From contig NZ_CABVIY010000005.1 of the NCBI RefSeq assembly GCF_902498195.1, forward strand, positions 1 to 64,000: a stretch of 64,000 nucleotides of DNA, read 5' to 3'. The notes beneath the pieces were generated by a model, which saw only the letters and a list, made by a program, of their open reading frames with translations, was not told the DNA's origin and did no database searches. Source of the stretch: Pseudomonas fluorescens. Lineage in GTDB: Bacteria; Pseudomonadota; Gammaproteobacteria; Pseudomonadales; Pseudomonadaceae. The stretch's first letter is position 1. Every line of letters starts with the position of its first letter. Shown piece by piece: positions 1 through 7,949 of this stretch. The position numbers were made by a program, and so were the translations under genes.

Positions 1-102
1 GTTGGTTACATCTTTGATTTCTCGCGGAGTAACTTGTGATGCTGATAATCTGTTGACTAGCAGTCTGATACCACAAGCACCCACACGAATTGCTTGATTC
101 AG

Positions 103-114
103 TTGTTAAAGAGC
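103..114 (-). promoter_or_regulatory. boxA antitermination element
   Basis: The minus strand reads GCTCTTTAACAA, the core of the NusB/NusE-binding boxA found in bacterial rRNA leaders. A GTGTGGGTGCTTGTGG stretch about 20 bases further downstream resembles boxC. Its position after the proximal promoter supports the rRNA leader call. Confidence 0.8.
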
Positions 115-150
115 GGTTGGTTAAGATCTTTCGTCTCAACCGAGGCGCGC

Positions 151-178
151 ATTCTACAGCAGCCTCATTTGCTGTCAA
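151..178 (-). promoter_or_regulatory. rrn promoter, proximal copy
   Basis: Read on the minus strand: -35 TTGACA (178-173), 16-bp spacer, -10 TAGAAT (156-151), followed by a GC-rich discriminator (GCGCGCC). The 25 bases upstream of the -35 are A/T rich (179-205), consistent with an UP element. Confidence 0.8.
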
Positions 179-259
179 GTGGTTATTTTCAGAAGTTTTC
201 AAAGTTTCCTTTGTAACTTCAACCACTTGCGCTTCCGATCTCTCGTCAGCGGGAGGCGA

Positions 260-287
260 ATTCTACAGCGTTACACGCTGCTGTCAA
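260..287 (-). promoter_or_regulatory. rrn promoter, middle copy
   Basis: Read on the minus strand: -35 TTGACA (287-282), 16-bp spacer, -10 TAGAAT (265-260). The downstream CGCC matches a GC-rich discriminator typical of stringently controlled rRNA promoters. Confidence 0.8.
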
Positions 288-405
288 CACCTCTTTTTCA
301 ACTCCCTTTCGGCTTCGATGACCTGAAGCAACTTGCTGTCGAAACCTACGTAACTCATTGTTTACCAAGGAGTTTTCCGTTTCGACTGCGCCGGAAGTGG
401 GGCGA

Positions 406-433
406 ATTATAGACATCTGAAATCTGCCGTCAA
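406..433 (-). promoter_or_regulatory. rrn promoter, distal copy
   Basis: Read on the minus strand: -35 TTGACG (433-428), 16-bp spacer, -10 TATAAT (411-406). It is the most upstream of three tandem promoters with the same spacing. Confidence 0.75.
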
Positions 434-482
434 CCTCTAATTTCATAAATCTGTCATATAGGTCAAAAAGCCCCGAAAACGA

Positions 483-510
483 GAAGGCCGGCTCAAGTGA
501 GCCGGCCTTC
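483..510 (-). terminator. Intrinsic terminator after mmsA
   Basis: A perfect 12-bp stem (483-494 with 499-510) with a 4-base loop. On the minus strand it is followed by a T-rich stretch. It lies 12 bases beyond the mmsA stop and separates that operon from the rrn promoters. Confidence 0.8.
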
Positions 511-521
511 TTCCCCTCTAC

Positions 522-2015
522 TTACAAGCTAGGGAACGCGAACTGCGAAGCTTCATGGCTCGCGCGTTGCGGCCAACGCTGGGTGATGGCCTTGCGGCGA
601 GTGTAGAAACGCACACCATCCGGACCGTAGGCGTGCAGGTCACCAAAGAGCGAACGCTTCCAGCCACCGAAGCTGTGATAGGCCACCGGCACCGGCAACG
701 GCACATTGACGCCGACCATGCCGACTTCGATCTCATCGCAGAACAACCGCGCCGCTTCCCCGTCACGGGTGAAGATGCAGGTGCCGTTGCCATACTCGTG
801 ATCGTTGATCAGTTGCATCGCCTCTTCCAGGCTGTTGACCCGGACGACGCACAGCACCGGACCGAAGATCTCTTCTTTATAGATGCGCATCTCTGGCGTG
901 ACGTTGTCGAACAGGCAGCCTCCCAGGAAGAAACCTCCCTCGTGACCGGCAACGCTCAGACCACGACCGTCCACCACCAGCGTCGCACCGGCCGCCACGC
1001 CGTCTTCGACATAACCGCTGACCTTGTCACGCGCCTGACCGGTGACCAGAGGCCCCATGTCCAGACCACAGGTCGTACCAGCACCGATTTTCAGCGCCTT
1101 GATCTGTGGCGTCAGTTTCGCCACCAGCGCGTCGGCCACCTGGTCACCCACGCAGACAGCCACCGAGATCGCCATGCAGCGTTCGCCACAGGAACCGTAG
1201 GCCGCGCCCATCAGTGCGCTGACGGCGTTATCCAGATCCGCATCGGGCATCAGCACCGCATGGTTCTTCGCCCCGCCCAATGCCTGGACGCGTTTGCCGC
1301 GCTTGGTGCCTTCGGCATAGATGTATTCGGCAATCGGCGTGGAACCGACAAAACTCAACGCCTTGACTTCCGGCGCTTCGATCAGTGCATCCACCGCAAC
1401 CTTGTCACCGTGCACAACGCTCAGCACACCTTTGGGCAGGCCGGCTTCCAGCAGCAGTTGCGCGATCAGCAGCGTCGAACTCGGGTCACGTTCGGAAGGC
1501 TTGAGGATGAAGCAGTTACCGCAGACGATCGCCAACGGGTACATCCACAGCGGCACCATGGCCGGGAAGTTGAACGGTGTGATACCGGCCACTACGCCCA
1601 GCGGCTGGAAGTCTGACCAGGCATCAATGTTCGGGCCGACGTTACGGCTGTATTCGCCCTTGAGGATTTCCGGTGCGGCGCAAGCGAATTCGACGTTCTC
1701 GATACCGCGCTTCAATTCACCGGCGGCGTCTTCCAGGGTCTTGCCGTGCTCTTCGCTGATCAACTGGGCGATGCGGGCTTCGTTCTGCTCCAGCAACTGC
1801 TTGAAGCGGAACATCACCTGGGCGCGCTTGGCCGCAGGCGTGTTGCGCCAGGCCGGGAACGCGGCCTTGGCGGCATCGATGGCGTGTTGAATGGTTTCAC
1901 GGCTGGCCAATGGCAGCTTGTGGATCGCCTGGCCGGTCGACGGGTTGAACACGTCGGTGGTGCGGCCGGATTCGGTGACCAGCTCACCATTGATCAAATG
2001 CGGAATAACGCTCAT
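522..2015 (-). CDS. mmsA: CoA-acylating methylmalonate/malonate-semialdehyde dehydrogenase
   Basis: An aldehyde dehydrogenase superfamily enzyme that oxidises methylmalonate semialdehyde or malonate semialdehyde to propionyl- or acetyl-CoA with NAD+. The 497-residue length matches the MmsA/IolA family. The catalytic cysteine lies at about residue 280 in GERCMA, the family signature. The start at 2015 is preferred over an in-frame codon eight residues upstream because AGGAGC lies 7 bases before it. It sits just downstream of the bauA aminotransferase, whose beta-alanine reaction yields malonate semialdehyde, so it probably completes that pathway (BauC role). The valine-pathway role of MmsA cannot be excluded. 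Confidence 0.93.
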   Translation of the reverse strand: MSVIPHLINGELVTESGRTTDVFNPSTGQAIHKLPLASRETIQHAIDAAKAAFPAWRNTPAAKRAQVMFRFKQLLEQNEARIAQLISEEHGKTLEDAAGELKRGIENVEFACAAPEILKGEYSRNVGPNIDAWSDFQPLGVVAGITPFNFPAMVPLWMYPLAIVCGNCFILKPSERDPSSTLLIAQLLLEAGLPKGVLSVVHGDKVAVDALIEAPEVKALSFVGSTPIAEYIYAEGTKRGKRVQALGGAKNHAVLMPDADLDNAVSALMGAAYGSCGERCMAISVAVCVGDQVADALVAKLTPQIKALKIGAGTTCGLDMGPLVTGQARDKVSGYVEDGVAAGATLVVDGRGLSVAGHEGGFFLGGCLFDNVTPEMRIYKEEIFGPVLCVVRVNSLEEAMQLINDHEYGNGTCIFTRDGEAARLFCDEIEVGMVGVNVPLPVPVAYHSFGGWKRSLFGDLHAYGPDGVRFYTRRKAITQRWPQRASHEASQFAFPSL

Positions 2016-2089
2016 GGAAGCTCCTGAAAAGTTGTCCACAGGCGCCCTCTTCGGGACGCCTGTCGTGTGCGTCTATATAGAAGGAGAAA

Positions 2090-3439
2090 TCAGTCGATCT
2101 TGCTCAGCACTTCGCCGACCGCGTCGAACAGACGATCAAGGTCCTGCGGCTTGCTGTTGAAGGTTGGGCCGAACTGCAGGGTGTCGCCGCCGAAGCGCAC
2201 GTAGAACCCGGCTTTCCACAGCGCCATACCGGCTTCGAATGGACGCACGATGGCGTCGCCATCACGCGGTGCGATCTGGATCGCGCCGGCCAGGCCGTAG
2301 TTGCGGATGTCGATGATGTTTTTGGTGCCCTTCAGGCCGTGCAGCGCATTTTCGAAATGCGGCGCGACTTCGGCCACGCTTTGCACCAGGTTTTCCTTTT
2401 GCAGCAGGTCGAGTGCTGCCAGGCCTGCGGCGCACGCCACCGGGTGGGCGGAATAGGTGTAGCCGTGGGGGAATTCCACTGCGTATTCAGGCGTCGCCTG
2501 GTTCATGAAGGTCTGGTAGATCTCGGAGCTGGCAATCACCGCGCCCATCGGGATCGCGCCGTTGGTGACTTGCTTGGCGATGCACATCAGGTCCGGGGTC
2601 ACGCCGAAGGTGGTAGCGCCAAACATGGTGCCGGTACGCCCGAAACCGGTGATCACTTCGTCGAACACCAGCAGGATGTTGTGTTGATCGCAAATCTCGC
2701 GCAGACGCTTGAGGTAACCCTGTGGCGGCACCAGCACGCCAGCGGAACCGGCCAAGGGCTCGACGAACACGGCTGCGATGTTCGAGGCATCGTGCAGCTC
2801 GATCAGCTTCAGCAGTTCATCGGCCAGAGCGATACCGCCCTGCTCCGGCATGCCACGGGAGTAGGCGTTGCTCGCCAGCAAGGTGTGCGGCAGGTGATCG
2901 ACGTCCATCATCGCCTGGCCGAACAGTTTGCGGTTGCCGTTGACGCCGCCGAGGCTGGTGCCGGCGATGTTCACGCCGTGATAGCCACGGGCACGACCGA
3001 TCATTTTGGTCTTGGTCGACTGGCCTTTCAGGCGCCAGTAGGCACGCACCATCTTCACGGCAGTATCGGCGCACTCGGAGCCCGAGTCGGTGAAGAACAC
3101 GTGGTTCAGGTTGCCCGGCGTCAGGTCGGTGATTTTTTCCGCCAGCTGGAACGACAGCGGGTGGCCGTACTGGAAGCCTGGGGAGTAATCGAGGGTGCCG
3201 AGTTGCTTGGCCACCGCCTCTTGAATTTCCTTGCGGGTGTGCCCGGCGCCGCACGTCCACAGGCCCGACAGCGAGTCATAGACTTTGCGGCCCTTGTCGT
3301 CGATCAGCCAGCTGCCTTCGGCGCCCACGATCAGGCGCGGATCGCGCTGGAAGTTGCGGTTGGCGGTGTAAGGCATCCAGTGCGCGTCGAGCTTGAGCTG
3401 GCTGGCCAGAGAAGTCGGGGCGTTTTCAGGCAAGTTCAT
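2090..3439 (-). CDS. bauA: Beta-alanine (omega-amino acid):pyruvate aminotransferase
   Basis: A class III PLP-dependent aminotransferase of 449 residues, the same length as the characterised P. putida omega-amino acid:pyruvate transaminase. It transfers the amino group of beta-alanine or related omega-amines to pyruvate, giving malonate semialdehyde and alanine. FDEVITGFGRTG holds the cofactor-binding aspartate. The PLP lysine is at about residue 289 in CIAKQVTNGA. The start at 3439 has a GAGG element upstream; seven more in-frame residues are possible. It lies upstream of mmsA on the same strand (74-bp gap) and is divergent from a LysR gene. Confidence 0.93.
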   Translation of the reverse strand: MNLPENAPTSLASQLKLDAHWMPYTANRNFQRDPRLIVGAEGSWLIDDKGRKVYDSLSGLWTCGAGHTRKEIQEAVAKQLGTLDYSPGFQYGHPLSFQLAEKITDLTPGNLNHVFFTDSGSECADTAVKMVRAYWRLKGQSTKTKMIGRARGYHGVNIAGTSLGGVNGNRKLFGQAMMDVDHLPHTLLASNAYSRGMPEQGGIALADELLKLIELHDASNIAAVFVEPLAGSAGVLVPPQGYLKRLREICDQHNILLVFDEVITGFGRTGTMFGATTFGVTPDLMCIAKQVTNGAIPMGAVIASSEIYQTFMNQATPEYAVEFPHGYTYSAHPVACAAGLAALDLLQKENLVQSVAEVAPHFENALHGLKGTKNIIDIRNYGLAGAIQIAPRDGDAIVRPFEAGMALWKAGFYVRFGGDTLQFGPTFNSKPQDLDRLFDAVGEVLSKID

Positions 3440-3541
3440 GGGCGAAACCTCGCAAGGCAATAAGCGGCGTAGGGATTGAAAAGCGTTGTTGCAGCTAAAT
3501 TGCCACGAGGATAAAGTCGGTGAAATCCAACTCTTCTAACC

Positions 3542-3562
3542 TTTAGTCAGCCAACGACTAAA
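3542..3562. promoter_or_regulatory. Candidate regulator operator between bauA and lysR
   Basis: A perfect 7-bp inverted repeat, TTTAGTC and GACTAAA, separated by 7 bases, 16 bp before the LysR start. LysR-type activators usually bind such dyads in the divergent promoter they share with their target. Confidence 0.5.
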
Positions 3563-3578
3563 CTATCGGACCCTTCAC

Positions 3579-4499
3579 ATGAGCAGCCGCCGCCCCGACC
3601 CGTTGTCGCAAGTCAGCGACTTCGACATCCGCCTGTTGCGGATCTTTCGCAGCGTGGTCGAATGCGGTGGTTTCTCTGCCGCCGAAAGCGTGCTCGGCAT
3701 CGGTCGCTCGGCGATCAGCCAACAGATGAGCGATCTGGAACAGCGTCTCGGCCTGCGCCTGTGCCAGCGTGGTCGCGCCGGTTTTTCCCTGACCGAAGAA
3801 GGCCGCGAGGTCTATCAATCGGCCTTGCAGCTATTAAGTGCGCTGGAAAGTTTTCGGACCGAGGTCAATGGCCTGCACCAGCATTTGCGCGGCGAACTGA
3901 CCATCGGCCTGACCGATAACCTGGTTACCCTGCCCCACATGCGCATTACCCATGCCCTGGCACAATTGAAGGAGCGCGGGCCGGACGTGCAGATTCAGAT
4001 CCGCATGATCGCGCCCAACGAAGTGGAGCAAGGCGTGCTCGATGGTCGATTGCATGTCGGTGTAGTGCCACAGGCCAGCGCCTTGTCGGGCCTGGAGTAT
4101 CAACCGCTGTATAGCGAACGTTCACTGTTGTACTGCGCGGTTGGCCACCCGCTGTTTTATGTCGATGACAAGCAACTGGACGACGCGCGCCTCAACAGCC
4201 AGGACGCGATCGCCCCGACCTTCCGCTTGCCAGCGGACATCCAGGCGCATTACCAGGCGCTCAATTGCACGGCCAGTGCATCGGATCGCGAAGGCATGGC
4301 CTTCCTGATCCTGACCGGGCGCTACATCGGCTATCTGCCCGATCACTACGCCAGCCTCTGGGTGCAACAGGGTCGATTGCGCGCGCTGAAGCCCACCGCA
4401 CGCTTCTATGACCTGAGCCTTGCCTCGGTCACGCGCAAGGGACGTCGACCGCATCTGGTGCTGGAGAGTTTTCTGGAGAGCCTGGCGGCGACGCGATAG
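3579..4499 (+). CDS. LysR family transcriptional regulator
   Basis: A 306-residue LysR-type regulator: an N-terminal winged HTH at about residues 12-70 (GGFSAAESVLGIGRSAISQQ), then a substrate-binding domain of the periplasmic-binding-protein fold. It is divergent from bauA with a 139-bp shared intergenic region carrying a perfect dyad. It is therefore the likely activator of beta-alanine/omega-amine use, occupying the position of bauR in P. aeruginosa. The effector is unknown. Confidence 0.85.
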   Translation: MSSRRPDPLSQVSDFDIRLLRIFRSVVECGGFSAAESVLGIGRSAISQQMSDLEQRLGLRLCQRGRAGFSLTEEGREVYQSALQLLSALESFRTEVNGLHQHLRGELTIGLTDNLVTLPHMRITHALAQLKERGPDVQIQIRMIAPNEVEQGVLDGRLHVGVVPQASALSGLEYQPLYSERSLLYCAVGHPLFYVDDKQLDDARLNSQDAIAPTFRLPADIQAHYQALNCTASASDREGMAFLILTGRYIGYLPDHYASLWVQQGRLRALKPTARFYDLSLASVTRKGRRPHLVLESFLESLAATR

Positions 4500-4598
4500 C
4501 CCGCTGCACTTCGGGTTTTATCGTGTCAGGACTTGTCTGTAGCTTGCGGGTACGCTATCAACGCACTGGCCGCACCCACCCACCTTTCGGAAGTGCCT

Positions 4599-5249
4599 AT
4601 GACCTTTGAAGTCCCAGCCCACGGCGGCAAACCCGCCAGCCGCATTCGTCAGAAGAACGAAGAGACCATCATCAAAGCCGCCGAAGACGAGTTCGCCCGT
4701 CACGGATTCAAAGGCACCAGCATGAACACCATTGCCCTGAATGCCGGGCTGCCGAAAGCCAACCTGCATTATTACTTCACCAACAAGCTCGGTTTGTACG
4801 TGGCGGTGCTGAGCAACATCATCGAGTTGTGGGACAGCACCTTCAACACCCTGACCGCCGAGGACGATCCGGCCGAAGCCCTGACCCGCTACATTCGCGC
4901 CAAGATGGAATTTTCCCGGCGCCAGCCACAGGCCTCGCGGATCTTCGCCATGGAGGTCATCAGCGGTGGCGAATGCCTGACCGAATATTTCAACCAGGAC
5001 TATCGCACCTGGTTCCAGGGCCGGGCCGCGGTGTTTCAAGCGTGGATCGATGCAGGCAAAATGGACCCGGTCGACCCGGTCAACCTGATCTTCCTGTTGT
5101 GGGGCAGCACCCAGCATTACGCAGACTTCGCCACCCAGATCTGCCGGGTCAGCGGACGTAGCAAATTGACCAAACAGGACATGGAAGACGCCGGCAACAA
5201 CCTGATCCGTATCATTCTCAAGGGCTGCGGCCTGACGCCAACCATCTAA
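4599..5249 (+). CDS. TetR family regulator, RutR-like
   Basis: A 216-residue TetR-type regulator. The HTH lies at about residues 22-68 (GFKGTSMNTIALNAG then LPKANLHYYF). The C-terminal half contains STQHYADFATQI, closely matching E. coli RutR, which senses uracil and controls pyrimidine and purine catabolism. A start 22 residues earlier is possible, but the chosen ATG gives the normal RutR-like N-terminus. It stands upstream of a nucleobase importer and deaminase genes, so control of purine or pyrimidine use is plausible (inference). The next gene starts 7 bp after its stop. Confidence 0.85.
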   Translation: MTFEVPAHGGKPASRIRQKNEETIIKAAEDEFARHGFKGTSMNTIALNAGLPKANLHYYFTNKLGLYVAVLSNIIELWDSTFNTLTAEDDPAEALTRYIRAKMEFSRRQPQASRIFAMEVISGGECLTEYFNQDYRTWFQGRAAVFQAWIDAGKMDPVDPVNLIFLLWGSTQHYADFATQICRVSGRSKLTKQDMEDAGNNLIRIILKGCGLTPTI

Positions 5250-5256
5250 GACGCTT

Positions 5257-5838
5257 ATGCCATTTACCCTCAGCGGTTTTTGCGAGTTCCGCGAAGAGAT
5301 TCGCAAAAGCCGCTTCATCACCTTCGCCGCGCCGATCGACAGCCCTGCGCAAGCCCAGGCATTCATCGAGCAGCACAGCGACCTCAACGCCACGCACAAT
5401 TGCTGGGCGTGGAAACTCGGCGATCAATACCGCAGCACCGACGACGGCGAGCCCGGCGGCACTGCTGGCCGGCCGATCCTGGCGGCGATCGAGGCCCAGG
5501 ATTGCGACCGGGTCGCGGTGCTGGTGATTCGCTGGTATGGCGGCATTCAGCTGGGCACCGGCGGGCTCGCCCGGGCCTATGGTGGGGGTGCCAACAAATG
5601 CCTGCAAGCCGCGCCGAAAATCGAGCTGATCAGTCGGGTGCCACTGCGGTGTGCCTGTGCATTCAGTGAACTGGCGTTAGTGAAGTTACGAGTCGCGGAC
5701 CTGGGAGGTCTGATCGTTCAAGAAGAGTTCACCGCCAATGGCGTTAATCTGCAACTGGCCGTGGGTGAACAACAGATCGATGCATTGCAATCGCAACTGG
5801 CCGACTTGAGTCGCGGGCGAATTTTATTGCAGCGCTAA
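5257..5838 (+). CDS. yigZ: YigZ/IMPACT family protein
   Basis: A 193-residue protein of the UPF0029/IMPACT family. The N-terminal domain carries the conserved KSRFI, HNCWAW and DDGEPGGTAG motifs, and VIRWYGGIQLGTGGLARAY is the family signature. The C-terminal ~60 residues form the small DUF1949-type domain. E. coli YigZ has been structurally characterised, but its biochemical role is not settled. It lies 7 bp after the TetR gene and is probably co-transcribed with it. Confidence 0.88.
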   Translation: MPFTLSGFCEFREEIRKSRFITFAAPIDSPAQAQAFIEQHSDLNATHNCWAWKLGDQYRSTDDGEPGGTAGRPILAAIEAQDCDRVAVLVIRWYGGIQLGTGGLARAYGGGANKCLQAAPKIELISRVPLRCACAFSELALVKLRVADLGGLIVQEEFTANGVNLQLAVGEQQIDALQSQLADLSRGRILLQR

Positions 5839-6372
5839 AGGCTGCGATCTTTTGGGGCAATACCGATTGTCGGTGCACTGCACAGTTGCCCACATCTACT
5901 GTGCACCCGACTGTGGATAACCTGAGCACATACGGCTGTAACCCTTCTGTCATGCGGCTTTGCGGGCTTTGATCATTTTTCGTCCAAATTTCCTTTCACC
6001 GTAAAAAATCCGCGCAAAAACATGCACTTAGATCGGTTTATCACCATTAGAAGATAGCCGCCCCGCCCTTATACCCGTCGTTTGCGCTTGCGCACAAATA
6101 CTGTGGAGCAATCTGTGGATAACCCGTTCATGGCCCTCGCGGCACCATGCCGGGCATGGCTTGCGCTCACCTGCTCACTTTTTGACCAATGTTCCACGCG
6201 TAAAACTGGAGCCTGATCAACGGCTTCGCCCTCGATTGGTGCCGGACACAAGACCAAATCACGGCCAGGCCCCATGCCCAGGCGCTTGCCGTGCAGGACT
6301 TTCAAGCTTTCCTGACTCAATGGCCAGGAAATTGCTTTATCCACAGGCATAACCAGCCGCCTTGAGCCCGTC
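5839..6372. other. 534-bp non-coding gap with DnaA-box cluster
   Basis: No convincing gene lies between yigZ and the ABC transporter. The stretch contains three exact DnaA-box 9-mers: TGTGGATAA at 5912-5920 and at 6114-6122, and the opposite orientation TTATCCACA at 6337-6345. A near-match, TGTGGAGCA, lies just before the second. There is also a dyad at 5879-5905. The region must hold the promoter of the ABC importer, but no clear -35/-10 pair could be picked with confidence. Confidence 0.6.
5879..5905. promoter_or_regulatory. Inverted repeat, candidate operator
   Basis: TGCACAGT and ACTGTGCA form a perfect 8-bp inverted repeat with an 11-base spacer, 40 bp after the yigZ stop and seven bases before the first DnaA-box 9-mer. 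It has no run of T and so is unlikely to be a terminator. A regulator binding site is possible, and the nearby RutR-like protein is a candidate (inference). Confidence 0.35.
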
Positions 6373-7938
6373 ATGCCCAACTCCGTGCCGATTCCCGATC
6401 AAACGCCCCGCCTGCAGCTGCGCAGAATCACCAAACGCTATCCCGGCTGCCTGGCCAACGACGCCATCGACCTGAGCATCGCCCCAGGTGAAATCCACGC
6501 TTTGCTCGGCGAAAACGGTGCCGGCAAAAGTACCTTGATGAAAATCATCTATGGCGTGGTCCAGGCCGATGCCGGGGAACTGCTCTGGCAAGGACAGCGA
6601 GTGACCATGCGCAACCCGGCCCAGGCACGCGGCCTCGGGATCGGCATGGTGTTCCAGCATTTCTCGTTATTCGAAACCTTGAGTGTGGCGCAGAACATCG
6701 CCCTGGCCATGGGCGCCAGGGCGGGTACGCCGAAACAGCTTGAACCGAAAATCCGCGAAGTCTCGCAGCGCTATGGCATGGCGCTGGAACCGGAGCGACT
6801 GGTCCACAGCCTGTCGATCGGCGAACGGCAACGGGTCGAAATCATTCGCTGCCTGATGCAGGACATTCGCCTGCTGATCCTCGACGAACCGACCTCGGTG
6901 CTGACCCCACACGAAGCCGACGACCTGTTCGTCACCCTGCGCCGGCTCGCCGCCGAGGGCTGCAGCATTCTGTTCATCAGTCACAAACTCGGCGAAGTCC
7001 GTGCCTTGTGCCACAGCGCGACCGTACTGCGCGGCGGTCGGGTGGCCGGGCATTGCGTACCGGCCGAGTGTTCGGACCCGCAACTGGCGCAGTTGATGGT
7101 GGGCGAAGCGGCGCAACTGATCACCGACTACCCGAAAGCCACCGGCACCGAGGCCTTTTTGCAGGTAGATGGCTTGTCCTGGCACAACCCGGACCCGTTC
7201 GGCTGTTCACTCAAGGGCATTGATCTTGAGGTGCGCAGCGGCGAAATCGTCGGCATCGCCGGGGTGGCCGGCAACGGCCAGGACGAATTGCTGGCCTTGC
7301 TCAGTGGCGAACAGCGGCTGGTCCGCGAAGAGGGCGCGACGATCCGTTTCGGCCGCGCACCGGTTGCGCATTTGCCCCCCGATGCCCGACGTCGACACGG
7401 ACTGGCGTTCGTCCCTGCAGAACGCCTGGGCCATGGTGCCGTGCCGGAACTGAGTCTGGCGGACAACGCCCTGCTCACCGCATTTCAACAGGGGTTGGTG
7501 AGCAAGGGCCTGGTGCAGCGCAGCAAAGTCGAGGCGTTGGCCCGGGTCATCATCCAGCGTTTCGGCGTCAAGACACCGGGCAGCCAGACCCCGGCCCGCA
7601 GCCTGTCTGGCGGCAACTTGCAGAAATTCATCCTCGGCCGGGAAATCCTCCAGCAGCCCAAACTGCTGGTGGCCGCCCACCCGACCTGGGGCGTCGATGT
7701 CGGCGCCGCGGCGACCATCCACCGCGCATTGATTGCCTTGCGCGATGCCGGCGCGGCGATCCTGGTGATCTCCGAAGACCTCGACGAACTGTTCCAGATC
7801 GGCGACCGCCTCGGTGCCTTGTGCGGCGGACGGCTGTCACCGCTCAGGGCCACAGTCGACACCCGCCTGATCGATGTCGGCGGCTGGATGGCCGGCCGGT
7901 TCGACGCCCCTCAACCCCGCGCATCCGCAACGCTTTAA
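6373..7938 (+). CDS. ABC transporter ATP-binding protein (nucleoside/purine type)
   Basis: A 521-residue protein with two fused ABC ATPase domains, the arrangement of sugar and BMP-type nucleoside importers. The first Walker A (GENGAGKST) is at about residue 45, with signature LSIGERQRVEI and Walker B LLILDEPTSVL. The second half has a degenerate Walker A (GVAGNGQDELL), signature LSGGNLQKFILGRE, and alanine where the Walker B acid and glutamate should be (LLVAAHPTWGVDVG). This is common in the second half of such proteins. It is followed 11 bp later by two permease genes and most likely energises uptake of purines or nucleosides. Confidence 0.92.
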   Translation: MPNSVPIPDQTPRLQLRRITKRYPGCLANDAIDLSIAPGEIHALLGENGAGKSTLMKIIYGVVQADAGELLWQGQRVTMRNPAQARGLGIGMVFQHFSLFETLSVAQNIALAMGARAGTPKQLEPKIREVSQRYGMALEPERLVHSLSIGERQRVEIIRCLMQDIRLLILDEPTSVLTPHEADDLFVTLRRLAAEGCSILFISHKLGEVRALCHSATVLRGGRVAGHCVPAECSDPQLAQLMVGEAAQLITDYPKATGTEAFLQVDGLSWHNPDPFGCSLKGIDLEVRSGEIVGIAGVAGNGQDELLALLSGEQRLVREEGATIRFGRAPVAHLPPDARRRHGLAFVPAERLGHGAVPELSLADNALLTAFQQGLVSKGLVQRSKVEALARVIIQRFGVKTPGSQTPARSLSGGNLQKFILGREILQQPKLLVAAHPTWGVDVGAAATIHRALIALRDAGAAILVISEDLDELFQIGDRLGALCGGRLSPLRATVDTRLIDVGGWMAGRFDAPQPRASATL

Positions 7939-7949
7939 CGGAGTGTCAC

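Larger units (their letters stand above)
1..440 (-). promoter_or_regulatory. rrn: rRNA operon promoter and leader region (reads leftward)
   Basis: On the minus strand this stretch has three consecutive sigma70 promoters followed by a boxA-type antitermination element and a leader. This is the usual layout upstream of a 16S rRNA gene in Pseudomonas. The short open frames here have no homology I recognise and are probably not genes. The 16S gene itself must begin just beyond the left edge (inference); no 16S sequence is visible inside the window. Confidence 0.85.

Noticed and set aside
90..446. Short open frames in the first 450 bp on both strands
   Set aside because: They overlie the rRNA promoters and leader, have no ribosome sites and differ in character from neighbouring proteins.
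555..1616. Long plus-strand frame opposite mmsA
   Set aside because: Mirror frame of a high-GC gene; rich in His, Arg and Gln with no domain, while the minus strand codes a clear dehydrogenase.
4499..4530. Possible terminator after the first LysR gene
   Set aside because: The stem (CCCG/CGGG) is only four base pairs and too weak to call.
5839..5860. GGCTGCGATCTTTT near the yigZ stop, similar to the inner part of the long hairpin repeats
   Set aside because: Only ~14 bases match and there is no opposing arm, so it may be chance or an old remnant.
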